A DNA stretch of 64,000 nt from CADCWK01 sp964244115 (GCA_964244115.1 CAXTHM010000011.1:3676-67675); one strand, 5' to 3'; positions 1 to 8,878 are shown, counted from the stretch's first letter. Program-made: numbers and translations. Notes: generated by a model from the sequence alone, not told the origin.

Positions 1-30
1 ATCACTAGGACCTCCTCGCAGTCTCGATGC

Positions 31-61
31 GGCGATCGTGCGTTGATGGCGCACGATCGCC
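31..61. other. Perfect 11-bp hairpin downstream of the tRNA gene
   Basis: The arms 31-41 and 51-61 are exact reverse complements (GGCGATCGTGC) separated by a 9-nt loop. The hairpin lies just downstream of the minus-strand tRNA gene, so it may end or trim that transcript. No T-run follows on the minus strand, so it is not a textbook intrinsic terminator. Confidence 0.5.
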
Positions 62-84
62 AGAAGTACGATAGAAGGTAGAGG

Positions 85-171
85 CGGGGGGGATGGGATT
101 TGAACCCACGGGCCGCGCACACGGCCCCTCGTTTTGGAGACGAGTCCGATAAGCCTCTCTGGCACCCCCCC
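85..171 (-). tRNA. tRNA-Ser-type gene with CCA (Trp) anticodon
   Basis: The minus strand folds into an 87-nt class II cloverleaf. It has a 7-bp G/C acceptor stem, discriminator G73, a 5-bp anticodon stem CTCGT/ACGAG, an 18-nt variable arm with a 6-bp stem GGGCCG/CGGCCC, and a TTCAAAT T-loop. The spacing of every arm matches bacterial tRNA-Ser(CGA) such as E. coli serU. The anticodon loop reads CTCCAAA, which gives anticodon CCA instead of the expected CGA, one base away. The D-stem also has an A12-C23 mismatch where serU has G-C. The 3' CCA is not encoded. SerRS reads the long variable arm and G73, not the anticodon, so by family knowledge this RNA would take serine and read UGG. It could be a decaying copy, a base-call error or a true missense tRNA. 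Confidence 0.8.
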
Positions 172-472
172 AACTCAAAGAAACGGGATAAATGCGGGAA
201 ACCGCATCGATCTCGAATCAGACCAAAGAGGCGAGCGTGTCCACTGTGCAAGGCGGGCGCTCGTCTCTTTGTGCATCATCCGTGATTTTTGTGACCATGT
301 CAACCCGATCATGCGGTAAACGCAACAGTGAACGGACACTCTTGCGGTAAGTAGGGTTAACCTCTCAACATGACGGGTAATTCCGACAACCGATCTCTGC
401 TCAATTTGGGAATCGCATCGAGGAAGCAGACCGATACTTGTTATCTTCAATCCCATAATATCCGTTGATAAT
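172..472. other. Intergenic, nothing recognisable
   Basis: This roughly 300-bp stretch lies between the tRNA gene and the hydrolase remnant. It must carry the tRNA promoter on the minus strand, but I cannot point to clear -35/-10 boxes. No convincing reading frame is seen. Confidence 0.4.
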
Positions 473-1319
473 GTGGAGATCTTCCAACGGGAGGCCGGTC
501 CGCCGGACGCACCTGTCGTCCTGCCCCCGCACGGCTACCCCTCGTCCTCTGTCCGGTACCGCAACCTCATGCCCGCCCTCGCTGATCGGCGACGCCTGGT
601 CGCCCCCGACTTTCCTGGCTTCGGCCTCAGCGTCAACCCTGTCCCGAAGGCGATCGACTACATCTTCGCTGGCTGCGCGACCTTCCTGGAGAGTTTCGTT
701 GAGACGATGAGACTGTCTCGCTTCACAATCTACCTGCACGACTACGGCTCCCAGATCGGCTTCCGATTGGCGATGCGGCTGCCCGAATAGATCGCCGCCC
801 TGATCATTCAGAACGGCGACGCCTACGAGGACACGCTCGGCCCGAAGTACGACGCCTTGAAGGCCTGCTGAGTCGACCCAACCGCGGGGCGCCGGGAGCG
901 GATGGCCGAGGAGGTTGCCGAAGCCGGGCTGCGGCGCTAGTTCCTCGGATGGCTCTCCCGCCGCCTCACCCCGCTTGTCAGCTCTGACCTCTGGCACCTC
1001 GCCTGGCCATTGATGGATCCCCCGTTCAACAGCCGGATCATGGTCGATCTGTTCACCGACATCGAGACCAACGTCCGGCTCTACCCCGAATTCCAGCGGT
1101 TCTTCCGTGAGCACTAACCCCCAACCCTGATCGCTTGGGGTCCGCTGGACCGATACATGCCGGAGCCATCGCTCTGGGACTGCCTGCGCGAACTGTCCCG
1201 ATACCGAATTCCACCTATTCGACGGCGGCCACTGGGCGTTGGAGACGAATTTGGATGAGATTGTCGCGCTGACGCGTGACTTCCTCGGCCGCGTCCACCC
1301 AGCCTGTCAGCCGACCTGA
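473..1319 (+). pseudogene. Decayed alpha/beta-fold hydrolase (epoxide hydrolase/haloalkane dehalogenase-like)
   Basis: The first 105 codons read as the N-terminus of an alpha/beta hydrolase: a region equivalent to the HG oxyanion motif (PPHGYP), VAPDFPGFG, and YLHDYGSQIGF where the nucleophile elbow lies. A TAG at 788-790 stops the frame. The same frame continues with recognisable family sequence (ALIIQNGDAYED, then TNVRLYPEFQ about 1070-1100) through further stops near 868, 938 and 1116. A frameshift near 1200 then leads to the C-terminal catalytic-histidine region (GGHWALETN), ending at TGA 1317-1319. The full family length is thus still traceable, but the gene cannot make an intact enzyme. 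The elbow reads HDYGS rather than a clear GxSxG or GxDxG. Confidence 0.8.
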
Positions 1320-1334
1320 CCGCGTGGGCCGGTT

Positions 1335-2582
1335 CTACGCTGCGCTCGCGTCGTTCCGGTCCGTTGGCTGTCCCCGGCCCAGCATCGGGCCGAGCAGCAG
1401 CATCCCGAGCACGCCGATGGCACAGAGCGCGGCCGGGATGAAGAAGACATCGGGGACGCCGAGCCGGGACACCCCGATGCCGCCGATCAGCCCGCCGAGC
1501 GTCGAGGCGACCGAGAGCGAGCTGTAGAACGCCGTCGACGCCACCCCGACGCCCTGCGGGTAGAGTCGCTGGGCAACGCTGACGCCGAGCCCGGCCAGGG
1601 CGGCCCAGAGCCCGGCCATCAGGATCTGGCCGAGGAACAGGCCCTCGACGCCGGTGCTCGTCGCGAAGGCGAGGTTGGCGACGACGCCCATCATCGCCCC
1701 GGCGATCACGACCCGCCGGGCGCCGTGGCGGTCGGCCAGCCAGGCGAACAGCGGCATCAGCAGCAGCTCGATCGCCGGCTGGATCGCCATCACCGCGCCC
1801 CGGACGCCGTCCGACGTCCCGAGATCGCGCTCCATGTAGATCGGCAGGAACGAGAACTTGACCGTGTCGCCGCTGATCGCGAGCGTGCAGAGCCCCGCGA
1901 AGACGAACAGCGGCACCATCGCCCGGCCCGGTCGGTCCGCGCCGCCACCCGTCCGGACCGGTAGGGGCACGGAGATGACGTGCCGGGCGACCCGGACGCC
2001 GATCAGCGGGACGGCCTGCGCCAGCGTGAACAGCGCCGTGCTGACCAGCAGCGCCCGCAGCCCGAAGGCGCCACCGAACCAGCTCCCCCAGAGCGGCCCG
2101 GCGACCCAGCCGACGGTGTAGGCCATCCGGATCGCCGACATGACGCGGTTGTCCGCGCCCGTCGGTTGCCGCGAGAGCTCGTCCCGCGCCGCCGCGAACA
2201 GCAGCGCCCCCGTCGCCGCCGAGACGCTGAGCGCGACCAGGCTGATGACGAAGGTCATCCACATCTCGGTCGCGGCCGCCATCGCCAGCCAGCCGGCGGT
2301 CCCGATCAGGGCGCAGCCCCGGAGGAGCGGCAACCGGTCCGGCCGGCGATCCGACATCCGCCCGACGGCGAACCCGGCCACCGGCGCGGCGAGGCTGGTC
2401 AGGTAGTAGAGCGTCGCCAGGGAGAGCGAGGCACCGAGGTCCTCGACGAAGAACAGCGTCAGCTGCGGCGCCATCGCCGACGTCCCGACCCCAGCCAGGA
2501 ACAGGCTCAGCGTGGCCGACCGGAAGAACGGCGACCGCCAGACGATGCCGAGCGGTGCGGTCGATCGGTGCGCGGCTACCAT
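1335..2582 (-). CDS. MFS exporter, Set-like sugar efflux family
   Basis: A 415-residue protein with about 12 hydrophobic segments. It has the MFS loop 2-3 signature around GRMSDRRPDR and a second copy after helix 8 (AWLADRHGARR). The first helix, with AGVGTSAMAPQLTLFF, resembles SetA-type sugar efflux transporters. Earlier in-frame ATGs exist up to 2672, but the extension is Arg/Pro-rich and non-hydrophobic, so I start at the ATG at 2582. It would be an inner-membrane, proton-coupled exporter; the substrate is unknown. It lies 25 bp downstream of a 78-aa gene on the same strand, and the three genes 3351 to 1335 are probably one operon. Confidence 0.8.
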   Translation of the reverse strand: MVAAHRSTAPLGIVWRSPFFRSATLSLFLAGVGTSAMAPQLTLFFVEDLGASLSLATLYYLTSLAAPVAGFAVGRMSDRRPDRLPLLRGCALIGTAGWLAMAAATEMWMTFVISLVALSVSAATGALLFAAARDELSRQPTGADNRVMSAIRMAYTVGWVAGPLWGSWFGGAFGLRALLVSTALFTLAQAVPLIGVRVARHVISVPLPVRTGGGADRPGRAMVPLFVFAGLCTLAISGDTVKFSFLPIYMERDLGTSDGVRGAVMAIQPAIELLLMPLFAWLADRHGARRVVIAGAMMGVVANLAFATSTGVEGLFLGQILMAGLWAALAGLGVSVAQRLYPQGVGVASTAFYSSLSVASTLGGLIGGIGVSRLGVPDVFFIPAALCAIGVLGMLLLGPMLGRGQPTDRNDASAA

Positions 2583-2607
2583 CCGGGTCGGTCGTGAATG
2601 GGCACGC

Positions 2608-2844
2608 CTATGAGGCGGACGCCGTGGCGAGAACCGCGTGACCATTGGCGAGTTCTGCCAGCTGACGCCCATGCGCGATCACCTGAACGTCACCCTGCTC
2701 ATCCTCGGCTTCGAGGATGAGCGACTCCGTGTCCTGGGAACCGTTTCGCTCGATTCCACTCCGCACGAGCGCAAGCGCATCCTCGAACGTTTTGAATTCG
2801 GCGACGAGGTTATTCGACTCACCGTCCCAGATCGTAAAGATCAT
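2608..2844 (-). CDS. Conserved hypothetical small protein (78 aa)
   Basis: A short acidic protein beginning MIFTIWDGES, then a regular alpha/beta pattern with the phrase TFEDALALVRSGIERNG and a helical end. There is no signal peptide, membrane segment or known catalytic motif. It sits 27 bp after a 159-codon gene and 25 bp before the MFS gene on the same strand, which suggests cotranscription. I do not recognise a function. The codon pattern and gene-like spacing support it being real. Confidence 0.65.
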   Translation of the reverse strand: MIFTIWDGESNNLVAEFKTFEDALALVRSGIERNGSQDTESLILEAEDEQGDVQVIAHGRQLAELANGHAVLATASAS

Positions 2845-2871
2845 CTCCGTCTGTCCCTTGTGCGTGGCGGA

Positions 2872-3351
2872 TCAGGCTGGTTCGACTTCTATCACTACTC
2901 CCAGAATAGCATGAGCCTCTCCCCAGACGGTGTGATGCCCACGACTCGTTCCGGTCCGTTCCACGACGAACCTCGACTCGTCAAACCGAACCGTGGCAAT
3001 CCAGGCGTCTCCGTTCCATGGACGCCGTCGGGCCACCCGGCGAGCCCGGTCGAGCGAATCAAACATTGAAAGACCGGTCCAGAGTCGTTGGGTCTCGGGG
3101 TCTCCATCCACACGCGGCTCCTTGCCCAAAACCGCATTCGACATCATGTCTCTGACCGTTGGTGGATCAGACCTCACGATTCGGTACAGCGTCACGAACC
3201 CGGAGTCTTCGGACGACATCGCAATCACCGCAGGTTGAATCCATTCGATGAAACAGTCTGGATGACCGATCATCGCATACAGCGTGGGCTTGTAACGCAC
3301 AGCCTGTTGGACGACATCTCCCTCGGTGTCGACGACAGGGGCTGAATGCAC
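2872..3351 (-). CDS. Hypothetical protein with LYRIV...SDPPT motif
   Basis: A 159-residue reading frame. The first 44 codons may not be translated, because internal ATGs at codons 27 and 45 are also possible and the conserved-looking part begins at SGFVTLYRIVRSDPPT. That part continues with LWTGLSMFDSLDRARRVAR and ends in RGHHTVWGEAHAILGV. The LYRI opening followed by a TGLSxF segment is faintly like RES/ART-fold enzymes, but key residues cannot be aligned with certainty. It is the first gene of a likely three-gene minus-strand operon with the 78-aa protein and the MFS exporter. Codon bias is weaker than in its neighbours. Confidence 0.55.
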   Translation of the reverse strand: MHSAPVVDTEGDVVQQAVRYKPTLYAMIGHPDCFIEWIQPAVIAMSSEDSGFVTLYRIVRSDPPTVRDMMSNAVLGKEPRVDGDPETQRLWTGLSMFDSLDRARRVARRRPWNGDAWIATVRFDESRFVVERTGTSRGHHTVWGEAHAILGVVIEVEPA

Positions 3352-3514
3352 CGGCAGTGGTCAGCAGACCTGCAATTGGTTCTGTTCGCCGGATCGGCCC
3401 GCTGGCACGCAACGTGGAACAATTGCGGCAGCCGACCACATCCCGGCCGGTATCAGTGCGTCCTGAACGCATCTCCCAGTGATCCCCAATCGCTGTGACG
3501 ACGAGAGGTTCCCT

Positions 3515-6500
3515 GTGTCCGTATCCCTCGACCACCTGACTCCGACGACCCCGGCCGCCGCGCCGATCGACGTCATCCCCGGCTTCGACGAGGCCGCCAG
3601 CGATCCGGCCCTGACCGAGGCCGTCGCCCGAATCGGCGAGGCACTGGCCGGGCGCGGCCCGATGCGGGCGCCCCGGGCCACGTACCGGCTCCAGTTCCAC
3701 GAGGGATTCACCTTCCGGGACGCCGCCGCGATCGTGCCGTACCTGGCCGCCCTCGGCGTCAGCTCCCTCTACGCCTCGCCGATCTTCCAGGCTCGCCCCG
3801 GCAGCACCCACGGCTACGACGTCGTCGACTACGGCGCCCTGAACGAGGAGCTCGGCGGCGCGGCCGGGTTCGCCGAGCTGACCGCCGCCCTCGATGCCGC
3901 CGGCCTCGGCCTGCTGCTCGACTTCGTTCCCAACCACATGGGCATCGGCTCCGGCACCAACGGCTGGTGGCTGAGCGTCCTGGAGCACGGCCGCGGCTCC
4001 CCCTACGGGATCTTCTTCGACATCGACTGGGAGCCGCTCGCGACCGACATGCGCGGCCGCGTCCTGCTCCCGATTCTGGGGGACCAGTACGGCGTCACGC
4101 TGGAGGCGGGCGAGCTCGAGGTCCGGTTCGACCCCGAAGCCGGTGCCTTCCAGCTCGCCTACTACGACAACGTCCTGCCCCTCGCGCCGGAGACCTACGC
4201 GATCATCCTCCACCTCGCCCTGGAGCAGCTCCAGACGGAGATGGATGCCGATGACATGGCGCTGCTCGAGTTCCAGAGCGTCATGACCTCGCTGGAGCGC
4301 CTGCCGGACCGCGACGACCCCGACGCCCTCGGGATCGAAGAGCGCCAGCGCGAGACCAGGATCGGCAAGCGCCGCCTGGCGGAACTCGCCGCCCGCTCCA
4401 CCGGGATCGCCGCCGCCATCAGCCAGGCGACGGTCGCGATCAACGGGACCGATGGCGACCCGGCCTCGTTCGACCGGCTCGACCGGCTGCTGGAAGCCCA
4501 GGTCTACCGGCTGGCCTACTGGCGCGTCGCGGCCGAGGAGATCAACTACCGGCGCTTCTTCGCCATCAACGACCTCGCCTCGATTCGGCAGGAAGACCCG
4601 ACGGTGTTCCGCGCCTCCCATGAGCTCCTGATCCGGCTGATGGCCGAGGGGACCGTCGACGGCGTCCGGATCGATCACATCGACGGCCTGCTCGACCCGG
4701 CCCGCTACGCCCGCGACCTCCAGCGCGCCTACCTGCTCGAGGCCGGCCGGCGGGCGTACGAGGCCGACTCCTCACTCTCCGGCGAGGATGCGCCCGGCTG
4801 GGAAGCGATCGAACCCGCCCTCGATGACTGGCTGGATGCCGCCGGGAGCGACGAGCCCGCCCTGGTCAAGCCCGTCTACCTGCTGGTCGAGAAGATCCTC
4901 GAGCACGGTGAGGACCTCCCCGCCGACTGGCTGGTCGACGGCACGACCGGCTACGAGTTCGCCAACTCGTCGACCGGCCTGTTCGTCGACGGTAGCGCCC
5001 GCAAGGCCTTCGACGAGCTCTACGCCGCCTTCCTTGGCGAGCGCCGGATCCGGCTCACCGAGATCGTCTACGAGGCCAAGCGGATGATCCTGCGCGATGC
5101 CCTCGCCAGCGAGCTCTCCGTCCTCGCCGACCAGCTCGACGACATCAGCGCCGCGAACCGCCGCTCCCGGGACTTCACCCCGCAGAGCCTCCGGACCGGC
5201 CTGCGCGAGGTCATCGCCGGCTTCCCGGTCTACCGCAGCTACGTCGGCTGGGACGCCGACAGCGGCGAGCCGATCGTCCAGGCGACCGACCGCCACGCGA
5301 TCGAGGCCGCCGTCGAGGCCGCCCGCCGCCGCAACACCGGCGCCGACCCGTCCCTGTTCGCGTTCATCCGGGATGTCCTGCTGGTCCAGGTCGAGGGGGC
5401 GACGGACGAGCAGCGGGCCGCCCACGGCCGCCTCGCCGTCAAGGTCCAGCAGCTCTCCGGCCCGGTAATGGCCAAGGGGCTGGAGGACACCGCCTTCTTC
5501 CGCTATCTCCGCCTGCTCGCCCTGAACGAGGTCGGCGGCGAGCCCGGCACCTTCGGCACGACGGTCAACGCGTTCCACGCCGAGAGCCGGGGCCGCCTCG
5601 CCCATCTCCCGGACGCGATGGTCGCCTCCTCCACCCACGACACCAAGCGCAGCGAGGACGTCCGTGCCCGGATCGCCGCCCTGTCGGAGTTGCCGGGCGG
5701 CTGGCGATCGGCGGTCAACCGCTGGTCCCGGTTCAACCGGAAGTTCAAGAGCCGCGTCGACGGCGAGCCCGCCCCGGACCGCAACGACGAGTACTACATC
5801 TACCAGACGATCCTGGGCGCCTGGCCGTTCGAGGTGGACGCGCGGCAGCCCGATGTCTGGGCGGCGTTCGTCGACCGGGTGATCGAGAACACGATCAAGG
5901 CGACCCGCGAGGCCAGCATCCACACCAGCTGGATCGCGCCGAGCGATTACGAGCCCGCCACCGAGCGGTTCATCCGGAGCATCCTCGACCCCGACCAGAC
6001 CGGTAACCGCTTCTTCGAGGACGTCCAGACCCTGCGGACCACCGTCGCCAACGTCGGCATGTCCAACGGGCTGGCGATGCAGCTCCTCAAGCTGACCGTC
6101 CCCGGCGTCCCCGACATCTACCAGGGCACGGACAGCTGGGACTTCAGCCTGACCGACCCGGACAACCGCCGCCCGGTCGACTTCGCCGCCCGGGCTGCCG
6201 CCCTCGATGCCCTGGCCGGCAAGCAGCCCGGCAAGATCCAGGGACTCGTCGCCAGCGCGCCCGACGGCCGGATCAAGCTGTTCACCACCGCCCGGACGCT
6301 GGCCTTCCGCCGGGACCACGAGGAGCTGTTCCGGCGCGGCACCCATGAGCCGCTGGAGGCGCACGGCACGCACGCCGCCAGCGTCGTCGCCTTCGCCCGC
6401 CGCCTGCCCGTCGGCGTCCGGAGCAGTGCCACGCCGGACGCGGAGGCGCTCGTCGTCGTCCCCCGCCTCGTCCACGCCCTCAGCACCCCGGAGCAGCCCT

Positions 6501-6694
6501 TCGCGCTCGGCGAGACGTGGGGCGCGACGACCCTGACGATCCCCGGCGCCCCGGCTGGCACGGTCTATCGCAACGTTCTGACGCACGAGGAACTCACGAC
6601 CATCGACGCCGGGCAGGAGGGCCGCAGCGTCCTGCCGCTGGCCGGTATCTTCGGCTACTTCCCGGTGGCGTTGCTGGAGCGGGTGACCCCGTGA
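3515..6694 (+). CDS. treY: Maltooligosyl trehalose synthase (GH13)
   Basis: TreY is an intramolecular transglucosylase that turns the reducing-end alpha-1,4 bond of maltooligosaccharides into an alpha,alpha-1,1 bond, so that TreZ can release trehalose. Family signatures run in order: ATYRLQFHEGFTF and LGVSSLYASPIFQA at the N-terminus, GSTHGYDVVDY, DFVPNHMG, the catalytic region RIDHIDGLLDP near residue 390, STHDTKRSED, and VPDIYQGTDSWDFSL near the C-terminus. I start at GTG 3515 because GAGAGG lies 6 bases upstream; an in-frame GTG at 3479 is the alternative. At about 1059 residues it is somewhat long for the family. No treZ or treX lies nearby, so the rest of the pathway must be elsewhere. 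Confidence 0.95.
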   Translation: MSVSLDHLTPTTPAAAPIDVIPGFDEAASDPALTEAVARIGEALAGRGPMRAPRATYRLQFHEGFTFRDAAAIVPYLAALGVSSLYASPIFQARPGSTHGYDVVDYGALNEELGGAAGFAELTAALDAAGLGLLLDFVPNHMGIGSGTNGWWLSVLEHGRGSPYGIFFDIDWEPLATDMRGRVLLPILGDQYGVTLEAGELEVRFDPEAGAFQLAYYDNVLPLAPETYAIILHLALEQLQTEMDADDMALLEFQSVMTSLERLPDRDDPDALGIEERQRETRIGKRRLAELAARSTGIAAAISQATVAINGTDGDPASFDRLDRLLEAQVYRLAYWRVAAEEINYRRFFAINDLASIRQEDPTVFRASHELLIRLMAEGTVDGVRIDHIDGLLDPARYARDLQRAYLLEAGRRAYEADSSLSGEDAPGWEAIEPALDDWLDAAGSDEPALVKPVYLLVEKILEHGEDLPADWLVDGTTGYEFANSSTGLFVDGSARKAFDELYAAFLGERRIRLTEIVYEAKRMILRDALASELSVLADQLDDISAANRRSRDFTPQSLRTGLREVIAGFPVYRSYVGWDADSGEPIVQATDRHAIEAAVEAARRRNTGADPSLFAFIRDVLLVQVEGATDEQRAAHGRLAVKVQQLSGPVMAKGLEDTAFFRYLRLLALNEVGGEPGTFGTTVNAFHAESRGRLAHLPDAMVASSTHDTKRSEDVRARIAALSELPGGWRSAVNRWSRFNRKFKSRVDGEPAPDRNDEYYIYQTILGAWPFEVDARQPDVWAAFVDRVIENTIKATREASIHTSWIAPSDYEPATERFIRSILDPDQTGNRFFEDVQTLRTTVANVGMSNGLAMQLLKLTVPGVPDIYQGTDSWDFSLTDPDNRRPVDFAARAAALDALAGKQPGKIQGLVASAPDGRIKLFTTARTLAFRRDHEELFRRGTHEPLEAHGTHAASVVAFARRLPVGVRSSATPDAEALVVVPRLVHALSTPEQPFALGETWGATTLTIPGAPAGTVYRNVLTHEELTTIDAGQEGRSVLPLAGIFGYFPVALLERVTP

Positions 6695-7100
6695 CCCGAC
6701 CATAAATGGATCGGGCTCAGGAACGATGTGGCGGACGTGGTTTGCTCATATGGAGGTAGCGTCCTGTCAGTGAGGACGTGCTTATCTCTTGCCGGACGGC
6801 GGCGCCGGGACGTCGTCTGGTAGGGGCGACCCTTGTGGTCGTAGGTAATGCAGCGGCCTGGTCGTAGGGGCGCAGCTTGCAAGCCCGGCCGCCGCAGCGG
6901 CCTTCGCCGTCAGGCGAGACTGGCGCTCCGGGTTCAATCCTGTGCGGCCTCCCCATGCATCCGGGTAACGGCGGCATTCGTCGCTGGGACGAAGGGGAGT
7001 TGGCCGGACAGCAGACGACATGGCAACCGCAACACCGGTTATGGCCCGGCGCAGCTATGGCGCCTGCGGGTGCTGGACTCGCAAGTTTCGCCCGTACAGA
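6695..7100. repeat. Mosaic of dispersed repeats after treY
   Basis: Immediately after the treY stop comes a copy of a repeat containing AATGGATCGGGCTC (6695-6740; other copies at 8629 and, inverted, 8787). Two copies of a second repeat starting GTAGGGGCG follow at about 6820 and 6864-6900, and an inverted copy lies at 7059-7097. The region holds no convincing gene although frames stay open because of the high GC. Confidence 0.65.
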
Positions 7101-7452
7101 CCTTTTTGCTCACCCCAGGCAGGCGAAGCCAACAAAAGGAGCCCCTCTCCTGACGCATCCGCAGATGCGGGCAGGGGAGGGGTTGGGGTCTTACCGCCAT
7201 CCAGTTTTCAAACGAACCGCGTTCGCCCGCTTTCGGGTCCGATCGTGGGGAATGCGTGGGATATCCCCACGCGCTGGCCCGGCTCAAACCCGGTCGGGCC
7301 AGCTCCCTCCGCCCTCAACCTGGACCCGACGGCCCGCTGCGGCACCAAAGAACAGTGCTCCACTGGCCTGCTCGGTGCCGTGCGGGTTTCCGGACGAAAA
7401 CTGTATGGCAGTAAGGAGGTTGGGGTGGGGACTTCTCCGCTGTCAACACCTC
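7101..7452. repeat. Intergenic repeat-derived sequence
   Basis: Positions about 7104-7190 contain a GC-rich repeat of the GAGGGG family seen at many places in the window, with a hairpin around GCATCCGCAGATGC. The rest (to 7452) includes a short palindrome CGTGGGATATCCCCACG near 7255, and no supportable gene. Confidence 0.5.
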
Positions 7453-8430
7453 CTACGCCAGCAGGTGCCCCAGTGACCCATCGACGTACCGCCGGATCTC
7501 CGTTAGGTCCGCCACCGGGTCGGCCGCGCCGTCCAGCTCGAACACCGCCCAGCCGTCGTAGCGGATGTCGCGCAGCGTCCGCACCCAGCCCGGCCAGTCG
7601 ACCACGCCCCGGCCGACGGCCGCGAACCACTGGAGCTGGGTCTCGTAGATCCGCTCGTCGATCACCGTGTCACGCGGGGCCGGGCCGGTCGCGTCCTTCC
7701 AGTGGGTCAGGGTGACGCGATCCTGATGCCGTCGGGTGATCTCGATCGGGTCCGACCCGGCGACGGTGTACTGGGCCGTGTCCGGGCAGAGCGAGACATA
7801 GTCCGGGTCCGTCAGCAGCATGAACAGGTCGGTGTCCCGGCTGGAGCGGAGCATCGAGAATGACTCGGGGTGCAGCGCCAGGTCGACGCCATGCCGAGCC
7901 GTCGCGACACCCATCAGGTTGAGCGTCTCCGCGATCGGCTCGGCCCGGCGCAGATCGACGATCGTCGGCGACGCTCCGAGCCGGGTCGCCCGTGGGCTGA
8001 GCGACGCGACCATCGTCGGTGCCCCGCAGCCCGCCAGGAACTCGGCGTACCGCCCGGCGATCTCGACCGATTCCTCCCGGTCGGCCGGGTCGCCGAAGTC
8101 GAGGTGGCGGTCGGTGCCGGGGACGCGGGAGGAGAGATAGCCCGAGCAGACGACCAGTCCGTGGGCCGCGACATCGTCGGCAAACGCCGCCGCCGACCCG
8201 TAGGCGGTCAGGGCGCTGGTCCAGTCGCCCGGCCCGAACGTGATCTCGATCCCGTCCAATCCGGCCTCGGAGACGGCGCCCAGGATGCGCTTCCAGAACG
8301 TCGCCTCGTCCCAAGTCCCCCACCGGAAGAGGTCGCCGATGTCGGCATAGGCGGCGTCGGCGCCCCAGTAGCGCGGGTCGTAGAAGGTGCAGAGGTCGGT
8401 CGCGAACCGGATCCGGCTGGTGGTTGGCAT
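7453..8430 (-). CDS. Sugar phosphate isomerase/epimerase (AP endonuclease 2-type TIM barrel)
   Basis: A 325-residue cytosolic protein of the xylose isomerase-like TIM barrel superfamily. Visible motifs include GLDGIEITFGPGDW near the N-terminus, a metal-site ALHPES, DTAQYTV, a THWKDA segment, and the C-terminal GWAVFELDGA that supplies a conserved glutamate. Members isomerise or epimerise sugars such as inosose, tagatose or fructose; the substrate cannot be told. The ATG at 8430 is preceded by GAGGGAG at good distance. It stands alone between two repeat-rich intergenic regions. Confidence 0.85.
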   Translation of the reverse strand: MPTTSRIRFATDLCTFYDPRYWGADAAYADIGDLFRWGTWDEATFWKRILGAVSEAGLDGIEITFGPGDWTSALTAYGSAAAFADDVAAHGLVVCSGYLSSRVPGTDRHLDFGDPADREESVEIAGRYAEFLAGCGAPTMVASLSPRATRLGASPTIVDLRRAEPIAETLNLMGVATARHGVDLALHPESFSMLRSSRDTDLFMLLTDPDYVSLCPDTAQYTVAGSDPIEITRRHQDRVTLTHWKDATGPAPRDTVIDERIYETQLQWFAAVGRGVVDWPGWVRTLRDIRYDGWAVFELDGAADPVADLTEIRRYVDGSLGHLLA

Positions 8431-8540
8431 CGGTGGCTCCCTCGTGGTTGCTTATGACGCTGACAGGGATTGTCCCGCAGAATCCATTGCGACGTTACGG
8501 TTGGCCACTGTCGGACTACGGAGCGGCCGAATCACGTTTC

Positions 8541-8878
8541 GTAGGGGCGAAGCGCTCGCTCTGCTGGAGAGCCCGGCGCCCGTACGCACCAAAGACCCGC
8601 CGGACGATAACCCGTGTTCCGGCGTTGGCCCGATCATGAATGGATCGGGCTCGGAGACGATGTCGCCCACGTAGGTGCCGGATTCAACCTGTCGGTTGCG
8701 AGCTCTTGGATGCGTCCGGCGGGAGGTATCCATCTGACCATAACGTCGGCTCGACGACCCGAGTCCGCCCTGAACCCCGAATCTTTCCGGTCATCGTCTC
8801 TGAGCCCGATCCATTCATGGTCGGGACTACGTCGACGACGGCGCCTGCGGGCGCCGGACTCGCAAGCTTCGCCCCTAC
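8541..8878. repeat. Nested inverted repeat of about 340 bp
   Basis: Outer arms at 8541-8581 (begins GTAGGGGCGAAGC) and 8840-8878 (ends GCTTCGCCCCTAC) are inverted copies of one dispersed repeat. Inside them, 8629-8668 and 8787-8825 are inverted copies of another (ATGAATGGATCGGGCTC against GAGCCCGATCCATTCAT). The 120-bp core shows no gene. Both repeat units occur singly elsewhere in the window. Confidence 0.75.

Noticed and set aside
85..171. Calling the tRNA a normal tRNA-Trp from its CCA anticodon
   Set aside because: tRNA-Trp is class I with a short variable loop. This gene has an 18-nt variable arm with a 6-bp stem and G73, as in tRNA-Ser.
4772..6703. Long minus-strand open frame opposite treY
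   Set aside because: It mirrors the codon pattern of treY in GC-rich DNA and its protein is Gly/Val/Asp-rich without domains. Similar shadows lie opposite the dynamin gene (28074-29879) and the GMC gene (32880-34649).
7001..7450. Possible genes in open frames between treY and the isomerase
   Set aside because: Frames in both directions run through repeat units and lack ribosome sites and family-like sequence.
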